From Xenorhabdus anantnagensis (lineage in GTDB: Bacteria; Pseudomonadota; Gammaproteobacteria; Enterobacterales; Enterobacteriaceae), in NCBI RefSeq assembly GCF_028598555.1, contig NZ_JAQRFN010000003.1, positions 186,001 through 250,000 of the forward strand: DNA of 64,000 bases, in the 5' to 3' direction. The position numbers and the translations under genes are program-made. The first letter of the stretch is position 1. The number at the start of each line of letters is the position of its first letter. Shown in pieces: positions 21,749-32,457 of this stretch. The notes under the pieces were generated by a model. It was not told the DNA's origin, made no database searches, and saw only the letters and a program-made list of their open reading frames with translations.

Positions 21749-22444
21749 TCAACTGAGTTTATATTTATAACGATCATTTATAAAATGCCATTTAAGACTT
21801 TTAGCGGGATTTAAATACAAATAGTTTTTGCTGGTCTTACTGAATGATTCAGTAAATCCCATATTAATATATATCTGTCTAGACGCCGGTATAGGGTTGA
21901 TTTTTAGATTACCGTTCATACATAATTGTTGTGATTCGTTTACCGCATGTTCTATTAGTAAAACTCCACAATTCCGAATGCCACAATGAGCGGCTATATA
22001 ACTGACTTCAAGTAATGGAGTGCCAAATTCATCATCGCTAGGGGTAAGCTGTAAAACTCCTATAGGAACACCTTTGAAATAGGCAACAAAAAATAATAAC
22101 TCTTGTTTTGATTCTCTTCTTTTTTCATCATTTACACCTAATTCTATATTGAGATCCATAGTACGGAAAATACCATGTGACTCTGCATGCCTTTCATTCC
22201 ATTTTTTTTGCTCATTATCATATACATTATCTTTATTATGATATTGCCATTCATCATATTTCATGGTTTTTATCATTATACTATTAACTACGTTATACAT
22301 TTCCTCTTCAGTAGATTTCTTTATTTTTATCCATAACCTGATGTCAAACGATGGTGATCCTATATCCGAAGTGGATTTAGAACGGTATAAAGGTTCAAAT
22401 ACCGAAGGACAATTAATATTAAAAGATTTTGATCTAAACCTCAT
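21749..22444 (-). CDS. GNAT-type N-acetyltransferase with N-terminal extension
   Basis: About 231 residues. The C-terminal half resembles the GNAT fold: FFVAYFKGVPIGVLQLTP (beta-4 region), YIAAHCGIRNCGVLLIEHAV in place of the acetyl-CoA loop, and ASRQIYINMGF, the usual closing A-x-x-x-Y-x-x-x-GF. The canonical R/Q-x-x-G-x-G/A loop is degenerate (GIRNCGVLL). The first 90 residues are Lys/Ser-rich and unlike usual small GNATs. Base composition is markedly AT-rich compared with ispH and dapB, which suggests transfer. I chose ATG at 22444 (MRFRSKSF) because AGAAAGG precedes it; a TTG at 22462 is possible. The substrate is unknown; toxin-like or effector-like use is speculation. 22463-22722 holds nothing I can support. 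Confidence 0.7.
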   Translation of the reverse strand: MRFRSKSFNINCPSVFEPLYRSKSTSDIGSPSFDIRLWIKIKKSTEEEMYNVVNSIMIKTMKYDEWQYHNKDNVYDNEQKKWNERHAESHGIFRTMDLNIELGVNDEKRRESKQELLFFVAYFKGVPIGVLQLTPSDDEFGTPLLEVSYIAAHCGIRNCGVLLIEHAVNESQQLCMNGNLKINPIPASRQIYINMGFTESFSKTSKNYLYLNPAKSLKWHFINDRYKYKLS

Positions 22445-22722
22445 CACCTTTCTCCCATACAAGATTGTAATAAAACTTACTCATTTTTACTATATTAATA
22501 TCATGACCAAAGACCAGCTGCCATTGATTATTATTGTTTAATTAAAACTAATAAATAAAATAATATAATGAATTAATGACATCTTATAGGGTTAAACTCT
22601 ATTTTTAAAAGGTCACTATAGATCCTTTTGTTGTAAAAAGAAAGATAACAATGCTACCAAAGTCTAATTTGAATTCAGGCTCAAGTAAAAATACAGTATT
22701 TATTATGGAAATGAATAATGAA

Positions 22723-23364
22723 TTACGATGTAAATGCCACATCATATTGCACCGACAGTTTACCTTTCTTTTGCTGTATATCCTGTATCAAGATTCCATT
22801 TATTTTCTTTAATGACTCCACGTGTGTTCCACCACAAGGATAAGGTGTAAGCTCGCCAAAACCGACCTCCCTAAATCCATCATCACGCAGAGTAATTTGG
22901 CAAGATAAGTTTTCATCAATGAATTGGTCACATTTTTCTTGGAGCTCTTCAATTGAAAAGGCTTGTGCATTAGCTCCTGTTTTAAAAGTAACTCGACTTT
23001 CTCCAGGCCAATGGTGTGCCTTAATAGGATACCAACCCAATAATTCGACAATGTGACCAATAAGATGCCCCGCAGAATGCAATTGTGAATGTAATTGGCG
23101 ACGTTTCTCATCAACACGGGCAAAGGCAATACCTGTACTCACAGGATATGTTGTGTAATGAATTATTCTGTCATTTTCTAACGTGACATGAATAACCTCC
23201 ACATCATTAAGCCAGCCAGTATCACTGGGTTGGCCTCCCCCTTGAGGATGAAACGGAGTTGCTTTTAATTGAACCGCATAGCGTTGATCATCGCAGAGAG
23301 AACAATTCAGGATTTCAACTTCTCCTGTCAATATGGAACTGGATAAATAAAGGCGTTCAAACAT
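22723..23364 (-). CDS. AlaX-type alanyl-tRNA editing hydrolase
   Basis: A 213-residue free-standing relative of the AlaRS editing domain, which deacylates Ser- or Gly-tRNA(Ala). The zinc-binding motifs are present: HSAGH (in QLHSAGHLIGH) and CGGTH (in PYPCGGTHVE). FHPQGGGQPSDTG matches the AlaRS editing-domain opening. It lacks the synthetase domain. It is divergent from the LysR gene across 94 bases, so that regulator may control it. Physiological tRNA target is not proven. Confidence 0.93.
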   Translation of the reverse strand: MFERLYLSSSILTGEVEILNCSLCDDQRYAVQLKATPFHPQGGGQPSDTGWLNDVEVIHVTLENDRIIHYTTYPVSTGIAFARVDEKRRQLHSQLHSAGHLIGHIVELLGWYPIKAHHWPGESRVTFKTGANAQAFSIEELQEKCDQFIDENLSCQITLRDDGFREVGFGELTPYPCGGTHVESLKKINGILIQDIQQKKGKLSVQYDVAFTS

Positions 23365-23458
23365 AACTCATATTCCCTGGTATCAGCAAACTTTTCCTAA
23401 TTGTATTAAATAAACTCAATTGCGATAATCCATCAAAAAACCAAATAACTTTTGACTT

Positions 23459-24412
23459 ATGAGCACAAATAACACGATAAATTTAATGCGGGAGATGGCT
23501 ATTTTCGCGAAAGTGGTTGAGACAGGCAGTTTCTCCGAAACAGCCCGTCAGCTTGCTGCCACTCCTTCTGCCATTAGCCGCTCTGTAGCCAAATTGGAAA
23601 AAGCACTGGGAACCCGCCTCTTACAGAGAACAACACGTAAACTACGTTTGAGTGAAAGTGGACAAGAAGTTTACGGGCGTTGTTTGGATATGGTAAATGC
23701 AGCTCAGGACATTATGGCCGTATCAGGGAATTTCAGTCATGAGCCACAAGGAATAATACGGGTCAGTGTACCTAAAGCGGTAGGGCGTTTCGTCGTTCAT
23801 CCTCATATACCTGCTTTCCTTACCCACTATCCCAAAGTAGATGTAAATTTACGACTTGATGATCGGTATGTCGACTTGATAGATGATCAGGTTGATCTCG
23901 CGATACGAATTACAGATCAACCTCCTCCGGGTTTAATGGGACGACGTTTATTGCATATTTGGCATATTTTATGTGCAACGCCTGAATACCTTGCAGAACA
24001 CGGCATTCCACAGCATCCACACGACCTGAAAACTCACAGTTGCATTTATCTTGGAGAAGAACCAGGTGATTCGCGCTGGAAATTCAGTCAGGGTAACAAA
24101 ATTGCCACCGTCAATATTCATGGACGTTATGCAGCCAATCATACAGGGGTAAGGCTTGATGCCGTACTGCAACACATCGGAATTGGCAGTTTACCTTACT
24201 TTACCGCTAAACATGCTTTACAGCAGGGGCGATTAATTCAAGTTCTACCTGATTGGAACTTTAAGGCCAACTATACTGGCGAACTCTGGATACTCTATCC
24301 ACCAACACGGCATTTGCCACCAAAACTTAGTGTATTCATCGAGTTTCTGACCAAATGCCTTCGTAAAGAATCCACGTCAGATAAAATAGCAGCCAAAGGT
24401 CGTAACCTATAA
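23459..24412 (+). CDS. LysR-family transcriptional regulator
   Basis: 317 residues. Helix-turn-helix at about 10-65 (MAIFAKVVETGSFSETARQL, then ATPSAISRSVAKLEKALG), followed by the periplasmic-binding-like effector domain (about 95-300). It most resembles the large DhcR/AaeR-like subgroup that often acts on a neighbouring divergent gene. The divergent neighbour is the AlaX-type editing gene, its likely target along with itself. The ligand is unknown. Confidence 0.92.
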   Translation: MSTNNTINLMREMAIFAKVVETGSFSETARQLAATPSAISRSVAKLEKALGTRLLQRTTRKLRLSESGQEVYGRCLDMVNAAQDIMAVSGNFSHEPQGIIRVSVPKAVGRFVVHPHIPAFLTHYPKVDVNLRLDDRYVDLIDDQVDLAIRITDQPPPGLMGRRLLHIWHILCATPEYLAEHGIPQHPHDLKTHSCIYLGEEPGDSRWKFSQGNKIATVNIHGRYAANHTGVRLDAVLQHIGIGSLPYFTAKHALQQGRLIQVLPDWNFKANYTGELWILYPPTRHLPPKLSVFIEFLTKCLRKESTSDKIAAKGRNL

Positions 24413-24561
24413 CTATGAATTACCAGAGGCAGGAGAGTAACGACATCATATAGGATGATATCCGCTGTTTAGTTTTTTTTATAACTTCCCGTCGGAGTCC
24501 TGTTTTTCTTATTATCAGACTATAAGTCTGGCGCAGCCAGTTCTTGGCAGTTAAGCTGTAA

Positions 24562-25446
<885 letters not shown>

Positions 25447-25468
25447 TTTTAAAAAATATAATCATTTG

Positions 25469-25505
25469 TAATTACACAGTTATTTATTAAATATCTGTGT
25501 AATTA
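25469..25505 (+). terminator. AT-rich stem-loop after dapB
   Basis: TAATTACACAG (25469-25479) and CTGTGTAATTA (25495-25505) are perfect 11-base arms around a 15-base AT loop, 23 bases after the dapB stop. It has low GC and no run of T after it, so terminator function is uncertain. 25506-25830 holds the car promoter region. Confidence 0.5.
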
Positions 25506-25834
25506 TGATATAAAAACAATTTTCAATAAAATACCTGAATTAATCACTATTTTCATGATAACACTGAGTCTTTTTGTTGCCTTTTTCCCATGAATACGAA
25601 AAAAAACATACTTTTTTTCTGTTTTTAAGTTTTCTCTCACAGTAATCGATTATCCTCTCCTAGTTTCCTTATGCTTTTCAGCTTCATTTACCCAATACAA
25701 GACCAAAAGTTGTAAAAAAGCCAATAAAAATGCCATTTTTTGTAGACAACCCCCCCTCCCATCATTAGAATGCGCGCAATTTGCCAAAATTTTGACAAAA
25801 AATCATGATTGGCATTGATTTTAAGGATTAAATC

Positions 25835-25869
25835 TGAATTAATATGCATTGGATGCGACTTATTATTCA
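25835..25869 (+). promoter_or_regulatory. Paired ARG boxes (ArgR operator) of carAB
   Basis: TGAATTAATATGCA (25835-25848) and CGACTTATTATTCA (25856-25869) both fit the ARG-box pattern TGAATWWWWATTCA with few mismatches. Their centres are exactly 21 bases apart, the classical spacing of tandem ARG boxes. They sit 15 bases upstream of the carA start, like the arginine-repressed P2 promoter of E. coli carAB. TTGACA at 25792-25797 may belong to an upstream promoter. Confidence 0.75.
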
Positions 25870-25883
25870 TTCTGGAGGGCGTT

Positions 25884-27044
25884 TTGATTAAGTCAGCTAT
25901 ATTGGTTCTGGAAGATGGAACCCAATTTCACGGTCGCGCCATTGGTGTAGAAGGTGTGGCTGTTGGAGAAGTGGTCTTCAATACCTCAATGACCGGATAT
26001 CAAGAAATACTTACCGACCCTTCCTATTCCCGCCAAATTGTTACTCTTACTTATCCTCATATTGGTAATGTCGGCATCAATGCCGCTGATGAAGAATCCT
26101 CCACCATTCAAGCCCAAGGCTTAGTTATCCGTGACTTGCCCTTAGTGACCAGCAACTTCCGCAGTGAAGAAAATCTGTCTGATTACCTGAAACGTCACAA
26201 TATTGTCGCCATCGCAGATATCGATACACGTAAACTGACCCGCCTATTAAGAGAAAAAGGGGCACAGAACGGTTGTATCATTGCGGGTAATGAGGCAGAC
26301 ACCCAAGTTGCACTGGAAAAAGCAAAAGCATTCCCTGGCTTGAAAGGCATGGATTTAGCGAAAGAAGTCACGACAGCACAATCTTATCAATGGGTGCAAG
26401 GAAGTTGGACATTAGCGGATGGGCTACCAGAAGCGCGCAAAGAACAAGAATTACCTTACCATATTGTAGCCTATGATTTTGGGGTTAAGCGCAATATCCT
26501 GCGTATGCTGGTGGATCGCGGCTGCCGCGTTACTGTTGTTCCGGCAAAAACCCCGGCTGATGAAGTGCTGAAAATGGCACCGGATGGCATTTTCCTGTCC
26601 AATGGGCCTGGTGACCCAGAACCATGCGACTATGCTATTGAAGCAATCAAAACTTTCCTGAATACCGAAATCCCTGTATTTGGTATCTGTTTGGGACATC
26701 AATTACTGGCGCTGGCCAGTGGTGCAAAAACCGTGAAAATGAAATTTGGTCATCACGGTGGCAACCATCCTGTTAAAGACTTAGATCGCGACGTCGTCAT
26801 GATCACAGCACAAAACCACGGCTTTGCAGTTGATGAAAGTTCACTGCCAGCCAATCTGCGCGTCACGCATAAGTCACTCTTCGATGGCACATTGCAAGGC
26901 ATTCATCGCACTGACAAACCTGCATTCAGCTTCCAGGGGCATCCTGAAGCCAGCCCCGGCCCACATGAAGCTGCTTCTTTGTTCGATCACTTTATTGAAC
27001 TTATTGAAGAACACCGCCAGACAAACGCCCAGAACACCAAATAA
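25884..27044 (+). CDS. carA: Carbamoyl-phosphate synthase small subunit (glutaminase, TTG start)
   Basis: Hydrolyses glutamine and passes ammonia to CarB. 386 residues against 382 in E. coli. The class I amidotransferase domain (about 190-375) has the nucleophile in [15 protein letters not shown], the catalytic His-x-Glu in [13 protein letters not shown], and [15 protein letters not shown]. The start is TTG at 25884 ([19 protein letters not shown]) after GGAGGG; E. coli carA also uses TTG. The upstream in-frame reading to 25809 covers the operator and is not coding. carB follows 17 bases later. Confidence 0.97.
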   Translation: MIKSAILVLEDGTQFHGRAIGVEGVAVGEVVFNTSMTGYQEILTDPSYSRQIVTLTYPHIGNVGINAADEESSTIQAQGLVIRDLPLVTSNFRSEENLSDYLKRHNIVAIADIDTRKLTRLLREKGAQNGCIIAGNEADTQVALEKAKAFPGLKGMDLAKEVTTAQSYQWVQGSWTLADGLPEARKEQELPYHIVAYDFGVKRNILRMLVDRGCRVTVVPAKTPADEVLKMAPDGIFLSNGPGDPEPCDYAIEAIKTFLNTEIPVFGICLGHQLLALASGAKTVKMKFGHHGGNHPVKDLDRDVVMITAQNHGFAVDESSLPANLRVTHKSLFDGTLQGIHRTDKPAFSFQGHPEASPGPHEAASLFDHFIELIEEHRQTNAQNTK

Positions 27045-27061
27045 TCAGGAGAAGAAGAAAA

Positions 27062-30000
27062 ATGGCAAAACGTACTGATATTAAAAGTATCCTGATTTTA
27101 GGTGCTGGCCCAATTGTTATCGGTCAGGCTTGTGAATTTGACTACTCCGGCGCACAGGCCTGTAAGGCGCTGCGGGAAGAAGGTTATCGCGTCATTCTGG
27201 TAAACTCGAATCCAGCAACGATAATGACCGATCCTGAAATGGCAGATGCGACCTATATCGAGCCAATCCATTGGGAAGTTGTACGTAAAATCATTGAAAA
27301 AGAACGCCCAGATGCCGTCTTGCCTACAATGGGCGGACAAACAGCCCTAAACTGTGCGCTGGAACTGGAACGCCAAGGTGTACTAAAAGAATTTGGCGTC
27401 ACCATGATTGGTGCAACGGCTGATGCGATTGATAAAGCCGAAGATCGTCAACGTTTCGACAAAGCGATGAAAAAAATCGGCTTGGATACTGCACGTTCTG
27501 GTATCGCCCATACTATGGAAGAAGCGCTGGCAGTAGCAGAAGATGTTGGTTTTCCTTGCATTATTCGCCCTTCTTTTACCATGGGTGGAACCGGTGGTGG
27601 TATTGCCTACAACCGTGAAGAATTCGAAGAAATTTGTGAACGCGGCTTAGATCTTTCTCCAACCAATGAATTGCTGATCGATGAATCACTGATTGGCTGG
27701 AAAGAATATGAAATGGAAGTGGTGCGGGATAAAAATGATAACTGCATCATCGTCTGCTCCATTGAAAACTTCGATCCAATGGGCATCCATACTGGTGATT
27801 CCATCACTGTAGCACCAGCACAAACGCTGACCGACAAAGAATATCAAGTCATGCGTAACGCTTCGATGGCGGTATTGCGTGAAATCGGCGTAGAAACGGG
27901 TGGCTCAAACGTTCAGTTTGCTGTGAATCCGAAAAATGGTCGCCTGATTGTCATTGAAATGAACCCACGCGTGTCCCGTTCATCGGCGCTGGCTTCGAAA
28001 GCAACAGGTTTCCCGATTGCGAAAATCGCGGCAAAACTAGCCGTCGGTTATACCCTTGATGAATTGATGAATGACATCACGGGCGGACGTACTCCAGCAT
28101 CTTTCGAGCCTTCCATTGATTATGTTGTGACAAAAATTCCTCGCTTCAACTTCGAAAAATTTGTAGGCAGCAATGACCGTCTGACCACACAGATGAAATC
28201 TGTTGGTGAAGTGATGGCAATTGGCCGTACTTTCCAAGAATCCATGCAGAAAGCCCTGCGTGGTCTGGAAGTCGGCGCGATCGGGTTTGATCCTAAAGTC
28301 AATTTGGATGATCCACAATCCCTGACCAAAATCCGCAGTGAATTGAAAAATGCAGGTGCTGAGCGTATTTGGTATATCGCTGATGCTTTCCGCGCTGGCA
28401 TGTCCGTTGATGGGATTTTCAACCTGACTAACATTGATCGCTGGTTCCTGGTACAAATTGAAGAATTGATCCGTCTGGAAGAGCAAGTTGCAGAGCATGG
28501 CGTTAACAGCCTGACATCCGATTTTCTGCGTCACCTTAAGCGTAAAGGTTTTGCTGATTCGCGTCTGGCGAAACTGGTGGGAATCTCAGGTAAAGAGATC
28601 CGCAAACTACGCCATGATTACAACTTGTATCCGGTTTATAAGCGTGTTGATACCTGTGCAGCAGAATTTGCTACCGATACCGCTTACATGTACTCCACAT
28701 ACGAAGACGAATGTGAAGCCAACCCGAACAATGACAAACCGAAAATCATGGTATTGGGTGGTGGCCCGAACCGCATCGGGCAAGGCATTGAGTTCGATTA
28801 TTGCTGTGTACATGCTTCTCTGGCTCTGCGTGAAGATGGTTTTGAGACCATCATGGTGAACTGTAACCCAGAAACTGTTTCTACCGATTATGACACTTCC
28901 GATCGTCTTTACTTTGAACCTGTCACACTGGAAGACGTGCTGGAAATCGTGCGTGTTGAACAGCCAAAAGGCGTTATCGTTCAATATGGCGGCCAGACAC
29001 CACTGAAACTGGCCCGTGAACTGGAAGCAGCAGGTGTACCTATTATCGGTACCAGCCCTGATGCCATTGACCGTGCAGAAGATCGTGAACGTTTCCAGCA
29101 AGCTGTTAATCGCCTTGGCCTGAAACAACCAGCAAATGCCACCGTTACCGCTATCGAACAGGCTGTAGAAAAAGGTAATGATATTGGTTATCCACTGGTC
29201 GTTCGTCCATCTTATGTATTGGGTGGACGTGCAATGGAAATCGTATACGATGAATCTGACTTGCGCCGTTATTTCCAGAATGCAGTTAACGTATCCAACG
29301 ATGCGCCAGTCCTGCTGGATCGCTTCCTTGATGATGCAATTGAAGTAGACGTGGATGCCATCTGTGATGGTGAACGTGTCCTGATTGGCGGCATCATGGA
29401 GCATATCGAACAAGCGGGGGTTCACTCTGGTGACTCAGCCTGTTCTTTGCCTGCTTATACCTTGAGCAAAGAAATTCAGGATGTCATGCGCCAGCAAGTT
29501 GAAAAACTGGCCTTTGAACTGCGCGTTCGTGGCCTGATGAATGTCCAGTTTGCGGTGAAAAACAACGAAGTCTATCTAATTGAAGTAAACCCTCGCGCAG
29601 CACGTACCGTACCGTTCGTTTCCAAAGCGACCGGTCTGCCGCTGGCAAAAGTAGCGGCGCGCGTGATGGCAGGTCAGTCTCTGCTTGAGCAAGGTGCGAC
29701 TAAAGAGATTATTCCACCTTACTACTCCGTGAAAGAAGTGGTACTGCCATTCAATAAATTCCCAGGTGTTGACCCAATTCTGGGGCCAGAAATGCGTTCT
29801 ACCGGTGAAGTGATGGGTGTTGGTCGTACCTTTGCCGAAGCTTTTTCAAAAGCGATGCTGGGCAGTAACTCCACCATGCGTAAAAAAGGCCGGGCGCTTC
29901 TGTCTGTACGCGAGGGGGATAAAGAACGCGTTGTCGATTTGGCAGCTAAATTACTTAAGCATGGTTTTGAACTGGATGCGACACATGGTACTGCGATTGT

Positions 30001-30292
30001 ATTGGGTGAAGCAGGAATCAATCCACGCTTGGTGAATAAAGTTCATGAAGGACGTCCGCACATTCAGGACAGAATCAAAAATGGTGAATATGACTATATC
30101 GTCAATACCACCGCAGGCCGTCAGGCGATCGAAGATTCAAAACTGCTGCGTCGCAGCGCACTGCAATATAAAGTGCACTATGACACAACCCTGAATGGTG
30201 GCTTTGCAACCACTATGGCACTCAGTGCCGATCCGACTGAGCAGGTCATTTCGGTACAAGAAATGCACGCCAAGATTGCCAAACAGCAATAA
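27062..30292 (+). CDS. carB: Carbamoyl-phosphate synthase large subunit
   Basis: Makes carbamoyl phosphate from bicarbonate, ammonia and two ATP, for pyrimidines and arginine. 1076 residues against 1073 in E. coli. It has two homologous ATP-grasp halves (about 1-400 and 550-935), each opening with a Rossmann-type loop ([19 protein letters not shown] and [19 protein letters not shown]). The C-terminal allosteric domain (about 936-1076) binds UMP/IMP and ornithine. SGGTGGGIA-like [10 protein letters not shown] is the first ATP loop. It is the second gene of carAB and is followed by three hairpins. Confidence 0.99.
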   Translation: MAKRTDIKSILILGAGPIVIGQACEFDYSGAQACKALREEGYRVILVNSNPATIMTDPEMADATYIEPIHWEVVRKIIEKERPDAVLPTMGGQTALNCALELERQGVLKEFGVTMIGATADAIDKAEDRQRFDKAMKKIGLDTARSGIAHTMEEALAVAEDVGFPCIIRPSFTMGGTGGGIAYNREEFEEICERGLDLSPTNELLIDESLIGWKEYEMEVVRDKNDNCIIVCSIENFDPMGIHTGDSITVAPAQTLTDKEYQVMRNASMAVLREIGVETGGSNVQFAVNPKNGRLIVIEMNPRVSRSSALASKATGFPIAKIAAKLAVGYTLDELMNDITGGRTPASFEPSIDYVVTKIPRFNFEKFVGSNDRLTTQMKSVGEVMAIGRTFQESMQKALRGLEVGAIGFDPKVNLDDPQSLTKIRSELKNAGAERIWYIADAFRAGMSVDGIFNLTNIDRWFLVQIEELIRLEEQVAEHGVNSLTSDFLRHLKRKGFADSRLAKLVGISGKEIRKLRHDYNLYPVYKRVDTCAAEFATDTAYMYSTYEDECEANPNNDKPKIMVLGGGPNRIGQGIEFDYCCVHASLALREDGFETIMVNCNPETVSTDYDTSDRLYFEPVTLEDVLEIVRVEQPKGVIVQYGGQTPLKLARELEAAGVPIIGTSPDAIDRAEDRERFQQAVNRLGLKQPANATVTAIEQAVEKGNDIGYPLVVRPSYVLGGRAMEIVYDESDLRRYFQNAVNVSNDAPVLLDRFLDDAIEVDVDAICDGERVLIGGIMEHIEQAGVHSGDSACSLPAYTLSKEIQDVMRQQVEKLAFELRVRGLMNVQFAVKNNEVYLIEVNPRAARTVPFVSKATGLPLAKVAARVMAGQSLLEQGATKEIIPPYYSVKEVVLPFNKFPGVDPILGPEMRSTGEVMGVGRTFAEAFSKAMLGSNSTMRKKGRALLSVREGDKERVVDLAAKLLKHGFELDATHGTAIVLGEAGINPRLVNKVHEGRPHIQDRIKNGEYDYIVNTTAGRQAIEDSKLLRRSALQYKVHYDTTLNGGFATTMALSADPTEQVISVQEMHAKIAKQQ

Positions 30293-30304
30293 CGCTATCA
30301 AATA

Positions 30305-30455
30305 GAGGGTATCGCCATTTTTGGCGGTAGCCTCCTACTAAAAACGGCTTCCCCAAAGTTGGAAATCCAACGAGTAAGGAAGCCGTTTTATGTTTCTCGA
30401 TAAAGTTTGAATGACAAAAAAGCCATTCCTGGTCAGGAATGGCTTTGATTTTTTG
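30305..30455 (+). terminator. Cluster of three hairpins after carB
   Basis: Hairpin 1 (30305-30334) is a long stem with one mismatch, GAGGGTATCGCCA against TGGCGGTAGCCTC. Hairpin 2 (30341-30389) has arms AAAACGGCTTCC and GGAAGCCGTTTT with an inner GTTGGA/TCCAAC stem. Hairpin 3 (30419-30446) has AAAGCCATTCCTG and CAGGAATGGCTTT followed by GATTTTTTG and preceded by an A-run, so it is a good terminator in both directions. Three in a row is more than termination needs. Confidence 0.85.
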
Positions 30456-30484
30456 ATACTTTAATCTTTTTCTATTCAATATCC

Positions 30485-30567
30485 GTACTATTTAATATTA
30501 GTACTATTTGTTATCAATACTATTTATTACCAATACTATTTATTATCCAGTGCCATTTGCTATCAAT
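30485..30567. repeat. Short tandem repeat near the mrxJ-like 3' end (about 17-18 bp x 4-5)
   Basis: Imperfect copies of a unit like AATACTATTTATTATC lie between the carB terminators and the stop of the regulator gene. AT-rich with single-base variants between copies. Confidence 0.8.
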
Positions 30568-30579
30568 ATAAGCTCGGAG

Positions 30580-30855
30580 TTACAAGCCCAATACTGTTTC
30601 TGCCACACAGGCATATTGATTATTCATATGAACCTTAGGGGGAGTAAAACAGTCCACCAAAAACCAGTCTATGGGAGTCTCCAGGGTAATAGAAATAGCG
30701 ACCAAATGCTCCAGACTGATTCTATTAGTACCTCGTTCATAACGTGACAATTGCTGATGGCTCACTCCAATTTTGTCTGCCAGCTCTACTGCTGTCACTC
30801 CAATTTCTCTTCTTTTCATTTGAATTCTTTTTCCTACCAGCATACTGACTTGCAT
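30580..30855 (-). CDS. mrxJ: XRE-type fimbrial regulator, MrxJ/MrpJ-like
   Basis: A 91-residue DNA-binding protein. Helix-turn-helix at about 10-65: VGKRIQMKRREIGVTAVELA, then KIGVSHQQLSRYERGTNRIS. MrpJ-type proteins are encoded last in MR/P-like fimbrial operons and repress flagellar genes while fimbriae are made. It lies 18 bases after the tip adhesin gene on the same strand, exactly that position. A general XRE regulator is the alternative; context makes the MrpJ-like role likely. Confidence 0.82.
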   Translation of the reverse strand: MQVSMLVGKRIQMKRREIGVTAVELADKIGVSHQQLSRYERGTNRISLEHLVAISITLETPIDWFLVDCFTPPKVHMNNQYACVAETVLGL

Positions 30856-30873
30856 GATATCTCTACTCTCAAT

Positions 30874-31713
30874 TTATAAATAAGTTAAAAAAACTATTGC
30901 GGTGCCTTCATATTTACCGGCTTTTGGTGGAGTTATTGTGTGCAGTATTGATGTTAGTGTGAAATTAGTAGGTATATTCTTTCCTTGGGCAGTAACGTTC
31001 ACGCCATCTGCTGCGTTTCTTCCATTAATTTGTAATGTTGAATACATTTGTTTATTAGAATCGAGGTATACTCTCGGCTCATCATTAATTGATCTGGCGT
31101 GCAACATTATTTTGTTGCTATAAATGGCACAATTAAAATGGCCGTTAATTGATCGGGTCGCATTATTCACTTCTGGTGCAGTTAATTCCCCGTAGGTAAT
31201 TTCAGAAGGCAAAGTGATTTGACAACTTTGATTTGGAGGAGGCACTTTGTTGCAAGTGGAGTTAGGGAATTTTTCCCCATAACCATATCCCGGATCGAGT
31301 CTAGGAGAATAAAATAAACCTACGCAGTCCGCATCTGCGCTAATAATAGTAAATTTAACTCTTATAGGGATACCAATCCGCTTTTTATACGCATTCATCA
31401 CTTCGGCGGTTGTCCGATATTTCTGGGCATCTTGCAAGCATGCCCCTGCCTCCTTACAAGAGCCGTACATGCCTGGTTTTTGACCATTTCTATATTGAAC
31501 ATCAGGGCCAACGTAGCATTTACTTCTTCCATAGCAAGGATTAGGAATACCCTCTTCTTCTGTCCATGCAATAATTTCCATGGTCGTGGTAGTTCGGCCC
31601 GCTTCTATTGCCATATCAACCGGCATCACATAAGCGCCAGCATAAACATATGTGGCACTGACTAAAAAAAATAAGGCTGCTAGCTTCAACAACGATTTCT
31701 TAATATGGCGCAT
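30874..31713 (-). CDS. mrxH: Fimbrial tip adhesin (MrxH-like)
   Basis: 279 residues, secreted by the chaperone-usher route. The signal peptide is KKSLLKLAALFFLVSATYVYA. The N-terminal half (to about 165) is Cys-rich and would be the receptor-binding domain (NPCYGRSKCYVG, CKEAGACL). The C-terminal half (about 170-279) looks like a pilin domain, ending KAGKYEGTAIVFLTYL with the aromatic-terminated strand recognised by chaperones. No zinc-binding HxH pair as in Proteus MrpH is visible, so its receptor chemistry may differ. It is fifth in the operon. Confidence 0.82.
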   Translation of the reverse strand: MRHIKKSLLKLAALFFLVSATYVYAGAYVMPVDMAIEAGRTTTTMEIIAWTEEEGIPNPCYGRSKCYVGPDVQYRNGQKPGMYGSCKEAGACLQDAQKYRTTAEVMNAYKKRIGIPIRVKFTIISADADCVGLFYSPRLDPGYGYGEKFPNSTCNKVPPPNQSCQITLPSEITYGELTAPEVNNATRSINGHFNCAIYSNKIMLHARSINDEPRVYLDSNKQMYSTLQINGRNAADGVNVTAQGKNIPTNFTLTSILHTITPPKAGKYEGTAIVFLTYL

Positions 31714-31778
31714 AACTTATTTTCCAAATAGCATCAGATTCTGACTAAAGATCGTGGATGAAAAACCAGTCAACATGA

Positions 31779-32348
31779 CTAGTCGTAATTAACTTCAAAA
31801 GTCGCAGTTGCACTGAATTCACCAGAACCAATTTTTTTCCGTTGAAGAGCACTAGGTTCAGCTTGTACATACGCTCTGAATGAAATTACATTATTTCTGC
31901 TATTGGCTAATAACGGGAATTCACTGGTTTTATTAAACGGCATTGGAGTACCATCGATCTTCTCCATACCAATGGCAGCACCATGTGCTCGACTGCCAAA
32001 GCTAAATGCCAACAATCCGGGTAACTCTTGACTTGGTTCTCCCAAGAACTTAATTTTTAGGCGTCTTGTTATACGAGGATCGCAGTCCTCTAAATTCAGA
32101 TAAAATGGCTTGCCTTCTGTACGGTGTTTCGCATAAAGATCACGATCAAGAATATTTCCCAGCTCCACTTCCATTTTTTTATCTTTCGTCTTAATCGAGC
32201 AAGTAGGAGTAAGTACAGTTAGCGTAATCTTGACATTTTGGCGCAGACTATCTTTTGCATGTGCACTTTGCTGGCTGCTAATGCCAAAAAGAAACAGCGC
32301 TGGCAATATATATTTGGATAATTTGATGCTTAATGAACCCATTATCAT
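31779..32348 (-). CDS. mrxG: Minor fimbrial subunit (MrxG-like)
   Basis: 189 residues with a signal peptide ending near SSQQSAHA. The mature part is a pilin: CSIKTKDKKMEVELGNI with the first cysteine, LEDCDPR with the disulfide partner, AHGAAIGM, and the C-terminal SGEFSATATFEVNYD with the penultimate Tyr used for donor-strand complementation. Probably an adaptor or tip-base subunit between shaft and adhesin. ATG at 32348 follows AGGGTAA; a second Met two codons later is possible. Confidence 0.85.
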   Translation of the reverse strand: MIMGSLSIKLSKYILPALFLFGISSQQSAHAKDSLRQNVKITLTVLTPTCSIKTKDKKMEVELGNILDRDLYAKHRTEGKPFYLNLEDCDPRITRRLKIKFLGEPSQELPGLLAFSFGSRAHGAAIGMEKIDGTPMPFNKTSEFPLLANSRNNVISFRAYVQAEPSALQRKKIGSGEFSATATFEVNYD

Positions 32349-32457
32349 TTACCCTACATTCATCCAACCATTTACTGAAAGAAGCTCGCCATATTCCGGC
32401 TAGTTCTGTGTTGATACCCCGTCAATATCATTATTGATGGGATATCATCTACATAAC

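Noticed and set aside
28607-29425. 272-codon frame antisense to carB
   Set aside because: Shadow of a highly conserved gene on the other strand; no domain or start signal.
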